Below, piece by piece: positions 8,517 through 17,377 of a stretch of 64,000 nt of DNA. Position numbers and translations under genes: made by a program. The stretch comes from Lichenicola sp964248625 (GTDB lineage: Bacteria > Pseudomonadota > Alphaproteobacteria > Acetobacterales > Acetobacteraceae), in the NCBI GenBank assembly GCA_964248625.1, contig CAXTZG010000005.1, positions 1 to 64,000 on the forward strand, in the 5' to 3' direction. Positions within the stretch are counted from its first letter, which is position 1, and each line of letters starts with the position of its first letter. The notes below the pieces were generated by a model that searched no databases, had not been told where the DNA came from, and worked only from the letters and a program-made list of their open reading frames with translations.

Positions 8517-9600
8517 GCGGCGGCGGGACGGTCAGCCGGCCGCGTCGTTGGCCACCTGCGCGGATTCGACACGCACCACATCCAGCGCGATCAGCACGCC
8601 GTCGCGCTCGAAGTGCCAGAAGGTCCAGCCGTTGCAGGACGGCGCGTTGGTCAGCGCAGCGCCGAGCTGGTGGATGGAGCCGCGCCGGGTGCCGCTGACC
8701 AGGGTGCCGTCGGTCGAACACCCGCGTGCCTGCCGGCACCAGCCCGCGCTCCACCAGGCTGCCGAACGGCACGCGCGGCACGTCGCGCCGGGCCGGGCTG
8801 GCGCTGGCGCTGTCGGCCGGCAGCGGGCGCTCGCGCCGGAAGCGGCCGATCGCCGCCTCGGCATAGTCGGGATGACGCTCGATGCCGATGAAGCGCCGGC
8901 GCAGGCGCTTGGCCATGGCGGCGGTGGTGCCGGTGCCGGTGAACGGGTCGAGCACGATGTCGTCGATGCCGGTCGAGGCCAGCAGCACCCGGTGCAGCAG
9001 GCTTTCCGGCTTCTGCGTCGGATGCAGCTTCAGCCCGTGCTGGTTGCGCAGCCGCTCGGCGCCGGTGCAGAGCGGCAGCAGCCAGTCCGAGCGCATCTGC
9101 ACGTCGTCGTTCAGCGCCTTCATGGCCGCGTAGTTGAAGCGGTAGCGGCTTTCCTTGGCCCGTGCCGCCCAGATCAGGGTTTCGTGCGCGTTGGTAAAGC
9201 GGCGGCCGCGGAAGTTCGGCATCGGGTTGGATTTGCGCCAGATCACGTCGTTGAGGATCCAGAAGCCGAGATCCTGCAGCACCGCGCCGATGCGGAAGAT
9301 GTTGTGATACGAGCCGATCACCCAGATCGTCGCATCCTTGCGCATCAGGCGGCGCGCCTCGGTGAGCCAGTCGCGGGTGAAGCGGTCATAGTCGCCGAAA
9401 TCGCCGAACTTGTCCCAGTCGTCGTCGACGCCGTCGACCAGGCTGTCGTCCGGACGCCGCAGCTCGCCGCGAAGCTGCAGGTTGTAGGGCGGATCGGCAA
9501 AGACGCAGTCGACCGACCCGCTCGGCAGCAGCCGCATCAGCTCGATGCAGTCGCCCATCAGGATCTGGTCGAGCGGAAGCTCCATCGCGGCGTGGCTCAC
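8497..9600 (-). CDS. ccrM: CcrM-type adenine DNA methyltransferase with C-terminal frameshift
   Basis: Beta-class N6-adenine methyltransferase, expected to modify GANTC and help time the alphaproteobacterial cell cycle. DPPY is at residues 36-39, WRKSNPMPNF in the target region at 121-130, and DPFTGTGTT (SAM site) at 218-226. The family C-terminal recognition domain begins correctly (PRVPFGSLVERGLVPAGTRVFD), but after residue 296 the frame becomes low-complexity. The genuine ending (DGTLVSG, GSIHQLG, CNGWTFWHFERDG, DVVRVES) is encoded in the +1 frame from 8711 down to a stop at 8532. About ten residues are also missing versus Caulobacter CcrM. Either an assembly error or a real lesion. The GTG start lies 22 bases after rnhB. 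Confidence 0.87.
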   Translation of the reverse strand: MSHAAMELPLDQILMGDCIELMRLLPSGSVDCVFADPPYNLQLRGELRRPDDSLVDGVDDDWDKFGDFGDYDRFTRDWLTEARRLMRKDATIWVIGSYHNIFRIGAVLQDLGFWILNDVIWRKSNPMPNFRGRRFTNAHETLIWAARAKESRYRFNYAAMKALNDDVQMRSDWLLPLCTGAERLRNQHGLKLHPTQKPESLLHRVLLASTGIDDIVLDPFTGTGTTAAMAKRLRRRFIGIERHPDYAEAAIGRFRRERPLPADSASASPARRDVPRVPFGSLVERGLVPAGTRVFDRRHPGQRHPARLHPPARRCADQRAVLQRLDLLALRARRRADRAGCGACRIRAGGQRRGRLTVPPPLSPAAA

Positions 9601-9622
9601 GGCCGCCCGGGCTGGACGGCGT

Positions 9623-10243
9623 TCATGCCGGTTCGAGCATCAAGGCGAGCTGGCGCACCGCGCCGAACGCTTCCCGGTGATGACGGGTGACACCGAGGCG
9701 CTGCAGCGCCGCGCGATGGATGGCGGTGCCGTAGCCGGCGTTGCGGTCCCAGCCATAGCCCGGGAACCGCTGCGACAGGCGCTGCATCAGCCGGTCGCGC
9801 GTCACCTTGGCCACGATCGAGGCGGCGGCGATCGACAGGCATTCCGCGTCGCCGCCGACCACCGCCTGGGCGGCGCAGGCCATAGCCGGGCAGCGGTTGC
9901 CATCCACCAGCACCAGCTCGGGCGCCACCGGCAGCCGCGACACCGCCCGCGACATCGCCAGCAGGCTGGCATGCAGGATGTTGAGCCGCCCGATCTCGCC
10001 GACCGACGCCGCGGCCACGGCGATGTGGATGCCGGGACAGTCCCGGAGCGCTGCGTGCGCGGTCTCGCGCGCCGCCGCCGTGAGCTTCTTGGAGTCGTCG
10101 AGCAGGATGGCGAGGCCGCGCGGCGGCCGGCGGGAGAACATCACCGCGGCGGCAACCACCGGGCCAGCCAAAGGGCCGCGCCCGACCTCGTCGACGCCGG
10201 CCACCCGACCGCCATGCCCTGCTTCACGCCTGTAGTGCGGCAT
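9623..10243 (-). CDS. rnhB: Ribonuclease HII
   Basis: A 206-residue RNase HII that nicks RNA in RNA-DNA hybrids and removes misincorporated ribonucleotides. The catalytic motif GVDEVGRGPLAGPV is at residues 16-29; DDSKKL, DGN and SIAAASIVAKVTRDRLM supply the remaining acidic and conserved positions, and HHREAFGAVRQL is the typical C-terminus. The ATG was chosen because aaggggt lies about six bases upstream and because longer extensions add unrelated sequence. ccrM follows 22 bases downstream, so the two are probably cotranscribed; this pairing is common in alphaproteobacteria. Confidence 0.93.
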   Translation of the reverse strand: MPHYRREAGHGGRVAGVDEVGRGPLAGPVVAAAVMFSRRPPRGLAILLDDSKKLTAAARETAHAALRDCPGIHIAVAAASVGEIGRLNILHASLLAMSRAVSRLPVAPELVLVDGNRCPAMACAAQAVVGGDAECLSIAAASIVAKVTRDRLMQRLSQRFPGYGWDRNAGYGTAIHRAALQRLGVTRHHREAFGAVRQLALMLEPA

Positions 10244-10412
10244 CGAGACCCCTTGGCCGTCACGGACGTCCGTCCGCCATCCAGCCCGGGCTGCGACCGT
10301 GCACGCACGAGTCGCGGTCCCGATTCGGCCGCTGCCACAGGCAGACCATCTTTGGATGGCCGGTGGCAAGCGGACTCGAGCCTGCTCCGGCGCCAGCGCC
10401 GGAGGTCCGGCC

Positions 10413-10694
10413 TCAGCTCTTGGAAGGGACCAGCAGCCAGCCCAGCAGGAAGCCGACGCCGACGGCGATGCCGATTGCCGCGAACGGCTGCTCGCGCACC
10501 AGCGTGGTGGCTTCCCCGAGCGCGTCCTCGGCCTGGTCGAGCAGGTCGCCGTATTCCTTCTGCACCTTGCCCTGCAGCTGATCGACCTTGCCCTCGGCCT
10601 GCAGGCCGCTGTCGCCGGTCAGTCCGCCGGCGGCATCCTTGAGCTTGCCGACGCCGTCCGTGACCGTGCCCTTGACCTCATTCTCGTCGACCAT
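10413..10694 (-). CDS. CsbD-like stress protein with C-terminal membrane anchor (DUF883-like)
   Basis: A 93-residue protein. Residues 1-60 resemble CsbD (VKGTVTDGVGKLKDAAGGLTG, GKVDQLQGKVQKEYGD), an amphipathic helical stress-protein fold. The C-terminus (EQPFAAIGIAVGVGFLLGWLL) matches the single helix of ElaB/YqjD (DUF883) ribosome- or membrane-tethering proteins. AGGAA precedes the ATG, so longer upstream extensions are rejected. A general-stress (EcfG-type) promoter lies 38 bases upstream. A paralogue with the same two-part layout is encoded at 22742-22996. Confidence 0.83.
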   Translation of the reverse strand: MVDENEVKGTVTDGVGKLKDAAGGLTGDSGLQAEGKVDQLQGKVQKEYGDLLDQAEDALGEATTLVREQPFAAIGIAVGVGFLLGWLLVPSKS

Positions 10695-10731
10695 CGTGCT
10701 GCATTCCTTTTGGCGCTCGTTGCAGCCCGCC

Positions 10732-10756
10732 AACGAGGACCGTGCGGTCCGGTTCC
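10732..10756 (-). promoter_or_regulatory. EcfG-type general stress promoter for the CsbD-like gene
   Basis: On the minus strand GGAAC (10756-10752) is followed by 16 bases and CGTT (10735-10732). This matches the consensus of EcfG, the alphaproteobacterial general stress response sigma factor. The distance from CGTT to the ATG is identical to that at the DUF1328 gene (22664-22688). Confidence 0.72.
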
Positions 10757-10800
10757 GCGCCGGCTTGCGCGCCGGGCCGAAAACGCCATGGTGCGGCCCG

Positions 10801-12291
10801 ATGACGATCCGGGCCGCCCTGCATGCCTGCTCCCCGTGGCGTCGCCTCGCCCGGCTTTCGGCGCGCAGGAGCGGCCTGCCGCGGGAAGCCAGGACGACCG
10901 CGCTCATCGTCGCCAGCGCGCTGCTGATGGAGCAGCTCGACTCCACCGTGCTGACCACCGCCCTGCCCGCCATGGCCCGCTCGTTCGGCACCGATCCGCT
11001 GCACATGAGCGTGGCGCTGACCTCCTACCTGGTCAGCCTGGCGGTGCTGATCCCGGCCAGCGGCTGGGCCGCCGACCGGTTCGGCAGCCGCACGGTGTTC
11101 CGGGCCGCGATCCTGCTGTTCACCACCGCCTCGGTGCTGTGCGCGGCGTCCGCGAGCCTCGGCTTCCTGGTCTGCGCCCGGCTGCTGCAGGGTGCCGGGG
11201 GCGCCATGATGGTGCCGGTCGGGCGGCTGGTGCTGATGCGCAGCGTCAACAAGAGCCAGCTGATCAGCGCCATGTTCTGGGCGCTGATGCCGGCCACGGT
11301 CGGGCCGTTGCTGGGGCCGCCGCTCGGCGGCTTCCTGACCAGCTACCTGTCCTGGCGCTGGATCTTCATCATCAACGTGCCGATCGGGCTGCTGGGCATG
11401 GTGCTGACCACCCGCTTCATCCCGCAGATGCGGGCGGACGTGCGGCAGCGCTTCGACGGACCGGGCATGCTGCTGTCCGGGACGTCGCTCGCCTGCCTGG
11501 TGTTCGGTCTGGAGCTTGCCGCCCGCGGCGCCGGCAGCCGCGGCGTGACGGCCCTGACGCTGGCCACGGGCGTGGTCGCGGGCGTGCTCTATGCCCGGCA
11601 CGCGCGCCGGACGCCGGCGCCGATCCTGGACTTCACGCTGATGCGCATCGCCACCTTCCGGCAGTCGCTGCTGAGCGGCTCGGCAACGCGGATCGTGGTC
11701 GGCGCGACCCCATTCCTGGTGCCCTCGATGCTGCAGCTGGGCTTCGGGCTGGGTGCAGCACAGAGCGGGCTGGTCACCTTCACCGGCAGCATCGGCGGCT
11801 TCCTGATGCGGCTGATGGCGAAACGGCTACTGCGCGCGCACGGCTATCGCCGGATCATGGTGGCCAACGGCGTCAGCGCCTGCCTGCTGACGGTCGCCTG
11901 CGCGCTGTTCCGGCCCGGCTGGCCGTTCTGGACCCTGTCGCTGATCCTGCTCATGGGCGGATGCGCCAACGCGCTGCAGTTCACCGCGCTGAACACCATC
12001 GCCTATGCCGAGGTGCCGGCGCCGCGCATGAGTGCCGCGACCAGCCTCTACACCACGTTCCAGCAGCTGACCCTGACGCTCGGCATCACGACCGCCGCCG
12101 CCGCGGTCTCGGTGTCGCAGGCGCTGTCAGGCCATTCGGACGCGCGGGTCTCGGATTTCAGCCATGCCTTCGTCTTGGTCGGGCTGATCTCGGTCCTGGC
12201 GGTGCCGGCCGCGCTCGCCATGCGAGACGATGCCGGCGCCGAGCTGAGCGGACACCGGCGCAGGCGTCCCCGCGGCGGGGAGCGTCCGTGA
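10801..12291 (+). CDS. MFS drug exporter, DHA2 (EmrB/QacA, 14-TM) family
   Basis: A 496-residue polytopic protein. MEQLDSTVLTTALPAMA in helix 1 is the DHA2 motif D1 (LDxTVvNvALP-like). ASGWAADRFGSRTVFRAAI is MFS motif A and RLLQGAGGAMMVPVGRLVL is motif B; PLLGPPLGGFL in helix 5 is the antiporter motif C; SWRWIFIINVPIG also fits DHA2. It is probably a proton-coupled multidrug or toxicant exporter. It is transcribed divergently from the CsbD-like gene, sharing 106 bases of intergenic DNA. Earlier in-frame starts add non-family sequence. Confidence 0.87.
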   Translation: MTIRAALHACSPWRRLARLSARRSGLPREARTTALIVASALLMEQLDSTVLTTALPAMARSFGTDPLHMSVALTSYLVSLAVLIPASGWAADRFGSRTVFRAAILLFTTASVLCAASASLGFLVCARLLQGAGGAMMVPVGRLVLMRSVNKSQLISAMFWALMPATVGPLLGPPLGGFLTSYLSWRWIFIINVPIGLLGMVLTTRFIPQMRADVRQRFDGPGMLLSGTSLACLVFGLELAARGAGSRGVTALTLATGVVAGVLYARHARRTPAPILDFTLMRIATFRQSLLSGSATRIVVGATPFLVPSMLQLGFGLGAAQSGLVTFTGSIGGFLMRLMAKRLLRAHGYRRIMVANGVSACLLTVACALFRPGWPFWTLSLILLMGGCANALQFTALNTIAYAEVPAPRMSAATSLYTTFQQLTLTLGITTAAAAVSVSQALSGHSDARVSDFSHAFVLVGLISVLAVPAALAMRDDAGAELSGHRRRRPRGGERP

Positions 12292-12305
12292 GCGGCGGCG
12301 AAGGC

Positions 12306-12479
12306 TCAGCCGGCGGCGCGGGAAGACCAGATGCCGCAGGAGGACGGCGTGGACGCGAAGCGCGACAGGTCGCGCAGGCTTTCGCCGGGCAGATGAGAGA
12401 GCGCGTCCTGGCGAAGCATCGTCTCGTCGGCACGGGTCTTGATGGCGGCGGTTTCGATCGCGAAGAGCCTGCGGAACAT
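12306..12479 (-). CDS. Small hypothetical protein (57 aa)
   Basis: A short frame starting MFRRLFAIETAAIKTRADE and ending SSRAAG. A near-ideal Shine-Dalgarno (AGGAG, seven bases before ATG) argues that it is translated. Residues about 1-45 could form amphipathic helices; one Cys is near the C-terminus. No signal peptide or membrane segment. I do not recognise the family. It converges on the MFS gene with 14 bases between stops. Confidence 0.55.
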   Translation of the reverse strand: MFRRLFAIETAAIKTRADETMLRQDALSHLPGESLRDLSRFASTPSSCGIWSSRAAG

Positions 12480-12840
12480 CTGTCGTCTCCTGCCGTCCCG
12501 CTTCTGCGGGGAGGTTGCGGGACCTGACGCCGGAAGGGCGCCGTCGATGTCGGCGTGTCGGCTGACCGCCGCTGGTCATTGACCTATCACGCTCGTCCCG
12601 GCGCCACAATCTCGCCGTTTTTTCCTCACGAAGCCGTGACCCTCGTGATCGCTCGGAGCTCCGCCCGATCGGGCCCGTCGCAGCGCAGCAGCGATCATCG
12701 TTCGGGGCAGAGATGTTCCGACACAGCTGCGGAGATGCCCAAATCGTGTCGATCTGCTATGCCTGCCTGCCTGCAGATGACCACGACCCGCCACCAGACG
12801 GCCATGCCGGTGCGATACCGGGCGCGGGATAAGGACGACC
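12480..12840. other. Intergenic region upstream of the RND efflux operon
   Basis: About 360 bases without a convincing gene, separating the divergent 57-residue gene from the efflux operon. It must hold both promoters. On plus a TTGACC-like box occurs at 12580-12585 but no well-spaced -10 element is evident. A run of six T at 12619-12624 follows cgccg. No TetR/MarR regulator gene is adjacent and I see no strong operator palindrome. Confidence 0.5.
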
Positions 12841-14163
12841 ATGGACGATCCCGCCGACCTCCGCGAGCGCCCCGGTAGCGCCCGCGACAGCCAGGATGCT
12901 GCGCCGCTCTCGACGCCCGGACCGGCCGAGGCCAGGCCGCGCCGCGGGCGTCGCTGGCTGCCCTGGGTGATCCTGCTGCTGGTCGCGGGCGCGGTCGCGT
13001 ACGCGCTGCTGCGGCCGCACGCGCAGCCGGCCGGCGGGCAGGGCCGGCATGGTCACGCAGGCGGCGCCGGAGCGAACGGGGAAGCGGCGGGACCGCAGCC
13101 GGTGAGCGAGGCCGTGGCCCGCTCGGGCGACATGCCGGTGGTCCTGACCCAGCTCGGCACCGTGACCTCGCTCGCCACCATCACCGTGCAGTCGCAGATC
13201 ACCGGCTACCTGCTCGAGGTGAACTTCAAGGAGGGCCAGGAGGTCCGCAAGGGCCAGCAGCTGGCCCTGGTCGATCCGCGGCTGTATCTGGCGACGCTGA
13301 CCCAGTACGAGGGCAACCTGGTGCGCGACACCGCCCTGCTGAAGCAGAGCCAGGCGGACTATGCCCGCTACCAGCTGCTGCTGCGGCAGAAGAGCATCGC
13401 CTCGCAGACCGCCGAGAACCAGATCTTCGTGGTCGGCCAGTATCAGGGCGCCGTGCGCACCGACCAGGGCGAGATCGACAGCGCCAGGCAGAACATCGCC
13501 TATTGCCACATCCTGTCGCCGATCGACGGCCGCGTCGGCCTGCGCCAGGTCGATGCCGGCAACTACATCACCTCGTCAGCCACCAACGGCCTGGTGGTGG
13601 TGACGCAGATCCACCCGATCTCGGTGATCTTCACCATCCCCGAGGACGACATCCCCGAGCTCGCCTCGCAGATGCGGGCTGGCGCCACCCTGACGGTGGA
13701 TGCCTACGACCGGACCAACAGCGTGAAGGTCGCGTCGGGCACGGTGGAAACGATCGACAACACCATCGACACCAGCACCGGCACCGTGCGCGTCCGCTCG
13801 ACCTTCGCCAACCAGGACAGCAGCCTGTTCCCGAACCAGTTCGTGAATGCCCGTCTGCTGCTCAAGACGCTGCACAACGCGGTGCTGGTGCCCAACGGCG
13901 CCATCCAGACCGGGCCGCAGGGCAACTTCGTCTACCTGGTGAAGGCGGACAGCACGGTCGAGGTCAGGCCGGTCAAGACCGGCACCGCCAGCACCACCGA
14001 CACCGTCATCACCAGCGGGCTCGCCGCCGGCGACGCGGTCGTCACCGACGGCACCGACAAGCTGCGCAGCGGCTCGAAGGTGATGGTCCCGTCCGCCGCG
14101 CCCGCAACCGGCACTGCCGGCGGCCAGACGGCGCATCGCCACCACCACGACGCGGCCCCATGA
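12841..14163 (+). CDS. mdtA: RND efflux periplasmic adaptor (MdtA-like, HlyD family)
   Basis: A 440-residue membrane fusion protein. One N-terminal anchor (about 39-58) is followed by a His/Gly-rich linker, lipoyl half-motifs (VQSQITGYLLEVNFKEGQEVRKGQ and SPIDGRVGLRQVDAGNYI), a helical hairpin (EGNLVRDTALLKQSQADYARYQ), and beta-barrel and membrane-proximal domains (VFTIPEDDIPEL, VPNGAIQTG). The C-terminus HRHHHDAAP is unusually His-rich. It links the inner-membrane RND pump to the outer-membrane channel encoded downstream. AAGGA sits five bases before the ATG. It is the first gene of the operon. Confidence 0.9.
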   Translation: MDDPADLRERPGSARDSQDAAPLSTPGPAEARPRRGRRWLPWVILLLVAGAVAYALLRPHAQPAGGQGRHGHAGGAGANGEAAGPQPVSEAVARSGDMPVVLTQLGTVTSLATITVQSQITGYLLEVNFKEGQEVRKGQQLALVDPRLYLATLTQYEGNLVRDTALLKQSQADYARYQLLLRQKSIASQTAENQIFVVGQYQGAVRTDQGEIDSARQNIAYCHILSPIDGRVGLRQVDAGNYITSSATNGLVVVTQIHPISVIFTIPEDDIPELASQMRAGATLTVDAYDRTNSVKVASGTVETIDNTIDTSTGTVRVRSTFANQDSSLFPNQFVNARLLLKTLHNAVLVPNGAIQTGPQGNFVYLVKADSTVEVRPVKTGTASTTDTVITSGLAAGDAVVTDGTDKLRSGSKVMVPSAAPATGTAGGQTAHRHHHDAAP

Positions 14164-14197
14164 CCCTCCACGCCCGCCGGCCAGGCGCCGCCCGCCC

Positions 14198-17100
14198 GTG
14201 AACCTGTCGCGCCTCTTCATCCTGCGGCCGGTGGCCACCACCCTGCTGATGCTCGCCATCCTGATGGTCGGGCTGCTGGGGTACAAGTTCCTCCCCATCG
14301 CCGCCCTGCCCCAGGTCGAGTATCCGACCATCCAGGTGCAGACCTTCTATCCCGGCGCCGGGCCGCAGGTGATGACCACCTCGGTCACGGCGCCGCTCGA
14401 GTACCAGCTCGGCCAGATGCCGGGGCTGGACCAGATGGAAAGCCAGTCCTCGGCCGGCGCTTCGGTGATCACGCTGCGCTTCGGGCTGGCGATCGACATC
14501 AACGTCGCCGAGCAGGAGGTGCAGGCGGCGATCAATGCCGCGAACTCGCTGCTGCCGACCGACCTGCCGGCGCCGCCGATCTATGCCAAGGTCAATCCGG
14601 CCGACACGCCGATCCTGACGCTCGGCATCACCTCGAAGACGATGACGCTGGTCGATGTCGAGGACTATGTCGACACGCGGCTAGCGCAGAAGATCAGCCA
14701 GATCAGCGGCGTCGGGCTGGTCACGCTCACGGGAGGCAACCGCAAGGCGATCCGCGTCCGGGTCAACACCCGCGCGCTGAGCTCCTACGGCCTGGCGATC
14801 GACGACCTGCGCACCATCATCGCCACGGTCAACGTCAACTCGCCCACCGGCACCTTCGACGGGCCGCTGCATTCCTCGACGCTGCAGATCGACGCGCAGG
14901 TGACGGCGCCCGAGATCCTGGCCAACCAGGTGATCGCCTACCAGAACGGGGCGCCGATCCGCATCCGCGACGTCGCCAGCGTGGTCAGCGGGCCGGAAAA
15001 CACCCAGCTCGCGGCCTGGGCCAACCGGACGCCGGCGATCATCCTGAACGTGCAGCGCCAGCCCGGCGCCAACGTGATCGCCGTGGTGGATGCGATCAAC
15101 CGCATCCTGCCGCAGCTGCGCCAGTCGATCCCGGCCGGCATCAACGTCGTGCCGCTGACCGACCGCACCGTCACCATCCGCGCGTCCGTCGCCGACGTCG
15201 AGTTCGAGCTGATGCTGTCGGTGGCCCTCGTGGTGCTGGTGATCTTCCTGTTCCTGCGCAACCTGCCGGCGACGATCATCCCGTCCTTGTCCGTGCCGCT
15301 GTCGCTGATCGGCACCATGGCGGTCATGTACCTGCTGGGCTTCTCGCTCGACAACCTGTCGCTGATGTCGCTGACGATTGCCACCGGCTTCGTGGTCGAC
15401 GACGCCATCGTCATGATCGAGAACATCGCCCGCTACATCGAGATGGGCGAGAGCCGCATGGAGGCGGCGCTGAAGGGTGCCGGCCAGATCGGCTTCACCA
15501 TCGTCTCGCTGACGGTGTCGCTGATCGCGGTGCTGATCCCGCTGCTGTTCATGGGCGACGTGGTCGGCCGGCTGTTCCACGAGTTCGCCATCACGCTCGC
15601 CGTCACCATCGTGCTGTCGGCGGTGGTGTCGCTCACCCTGGTGCCGATGCTGTGCGCGCGCATGCTGCGCGAGCAGCCGCATCATCCCGACGGCGCCAAG
15701 ATCCAGTCGGGCAGCCGGTTCTCGCGCTGGAGCGAGAGCCTGATCGACCGCACCATCGCCGGCTACGGCCGCGCGCTCGACGTGGTGCTGCGCCACCAGC
15801 CGCTGACGCTGCTGGTGGCGGTGCTCACCATCGCGGCGACCGGCGTGCTGGCGGTGGTCATCCCCAAGGGCTTCTTCCCGATCCAGGATACCGGCGTGAT
15901 CCAGGGCATCTCGGTGGCGCCGCAGGACACCTCGCTGGCGGCGATGTCGACGCATCAGCAGGCGCTGGCCCGGGTGATCCTGGGCGACCAGGACGTGGTC
16001 AGCCTGAGCTCGTTCATCGGCGTCGACGGCTCCAACATGACGCTGAACCAGGGCCGGTTCCTGATCAACCTGAAGCCGCACGACGCGCGCAGCCTCAGCG
16101 CGTCCGGGGTGATCCGCCGGCTGCAGGAGGAGGTCGCGGGCGTGGCGGGGGTGCGGCTGTTCATGCAGCCGGTGCAGGACCTGTCGCTCGACACCGCGGT
16201 CTCGGCCACCCAGTACCAGTTCGTGCTGGAAACGCCGAACTACGACGACTTCGCCGCCTGGGTGCCCAAGGTGGTGGCATCCCTGCAGGCGCTGCCGCAG
16301 CTCGAGGACGTGACCTCGGACCTGCAGGCGACCGGGCTCGTGGCCAACGTGACGCTCGACCGGCCGACCGGCGCGCGCTTCTCCATCACCCCGCAGACGA
16401 TCGACAACGCGCTCTACGACAGCTACGGCCAGCGGCAGGTCAGCACGGTGTTCACCCAGTCGAACCAGTACCGGGTGATCCTGGAGGCCGATGCGTCGCT
16501 ACAGGGCAACCTGTCGAACCTGAACCAGCTCTACCTCCCCGGCAGCTCAACTGCGACCAGCACCACCACCACCGGGGCGGCCCGTCAGCCGACCGGCGGG
16601 CTGGTGCCGCTGGGCGCCGTCGCCTCGGTGCATCTGGGAACCGCCCCCCTGCTGGTCTCCCATCTCGGGCAGTTCCCGGCGACCACCATCTCGTTCAACC
16701 TCCGCCAGGGCGCCTCGCTCGGTCCCGCGGTCAGCGCGATCGAGCAGGCCGAGGCCGCGATCGGCCTGCCGGCCAGCTTCCAGACCTCGTTCCAGGGCAC
16801 GGCGGCCGCCTTCCAGACCAGCCTCGGCAACGAGCTGTTCCTGGTGCTGGCGGCACTGGCCGCGGTCTACATCGTGCTGGGCGTGCTTTATGAGAGCTTC
16901 ATCCACCCGGTCACGATCCTGTCGACGCTGCCGTCCGCCGGCATCGGCGCGCTGGCGGCGCTGATGATCGCGGGTGCCGATCTCGACGTGATGGGGATCA
17001 TCGGCATCGTGCTGCTGATCGGCATCGTCAAGAAGAACGCGATCATGATGATCGACTTCGCCCTGCAGGCGGAGCGGGAGGACGGCCTGAGCCCGATCGA

Positions 17101-17377
17101 GGCGATCCGGCGCGCGGCCCTGCTCCGCTTCCGGCCGATCCTGATGACCACGCTGGCGGCGGCCTTCGGCGCGCTGCCGCTGATGCTGGGCACCGGCACC
17201 GGCTCTGAGCTCAGGCGGCCGCTCGGCATCGCCATCGTCGGCGGGCTCATGGTCAGCCAGCTGCTGACCCTGTTCACCACGCCGGTGATCTACCTGTTCA
17301 TGGACCGGCTGAGCCGGCGCACGCGTCGCTGGACCCGCGGCCGCGACCGCAGCCGGCAGGTCGCGCACGCGCCATGA
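14198..17377 (+). CDS. mdtB: RND multidrug efflux permease, MdtB-type
   Basis: A 1059-residue inner-membrane RND pump with the canonical start MNLSRLFILRPVATTLLM. GFVVDDAIVMIENIARYIE in helix 4 contains the two proton-relay Asp residues; PLSLIGTMAVMYLLGFSLDNLSL and IGIVLLIGIVKKNAIMMIDFA are RND hallmark helices. It likely forms a heterotrimer with the next protein, as MdtB and MdtC do. A short Ser/Thr-rich insertion (about residues 781-800, STATSTTTTGAA) lies in the second periplasmic loop. It begins with GTG, 34 bases after the adaptor, and its TGA overlaps the next ATG. Confidence 0.92.
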   Translation: MNLSRLFILRPVATTLLMLAILMVGLLGYKFLPIAALPQVEYPTIQVQTFYPGAGPQVMTTSVTAPLEYQLGQMPGLDQMESQSSAGASVITLRFGLAIDINVAEQEVQAAINAANSLLPTDLPAPPIYAKVNPADTPILTLGITSKTMTLVDVEDYVDTRLAQKISQISGVGLVTLTGGNRKAIRVRVNTRALSSYGLAIDDLRTIIATVNVNSPTGTFDGPLHSSTLQIDAQVTAPEILANQVIAYQNGAPIRIRDVASVVSGPENTQLAAWANRTPAIILNVQRQPGANVIAVVDAINRILPQLRQSIPAGINVVPLTDRTVTIRASVADVEFELMLSVALVVLVIFLFLRNLPATIIPSLSVPLSLIGTMAVMYLLGFSLDNLSLMSLTIATGFVVDDAIVMIENIARYIEMGESRMEAALKGAGQIGFTIVSLTVSLIAVLIPLLFMGDVVGRLFHEFAITLAVTIVLSAVVSLTLVPMLCARMLREQPHHPDGAKIQSGSRFSRWSESLIDRTIAGYGRALDVVLRHQPLTLLVAVLTIAATGVLAVVIPKGFFPIQDTGVIQGISVAPQDTSLAAMSTHQQALARVILGDQDVVSLSSFIGVDGSNMTLNQGRFLINLKPHDARSLSASGVIRRLQEEVAGVAGVRLFMQPVQDLSLDTAVSATQYQFVLETPNYDDFAAWVPKVVASLQALPQLEDVTSDLQATGLVANVTLDRPTGARFSITPQTIDNALYDSYGQRQVSTVFTQSNQYRVILEADASLQGNLSNLNQLYLPGSSTATSTTTTGAARQPTGGLVPLGAVASVHLGTAPLLVSHLGQFPATTISFNLRQGASLGPAVSAIEQAEAAIGLPASFQTSFQGTAAAFQTSLGNELFLVLAALAAVYIVLGVLYESFIHPVTILSTLPSAGIGALAALMIAGADLDVMGIIGIVLLIGIVKKNAIMMIDFALQAEREDGLSPIEAIRRAALLRFRPILMTTLAAAFGALPLMLGTGTGSELRRPLGIAIVGGLMVSQLLTLFTTPVIYLFMDRLSRRTRRWTRGRDRSRQVAHAP

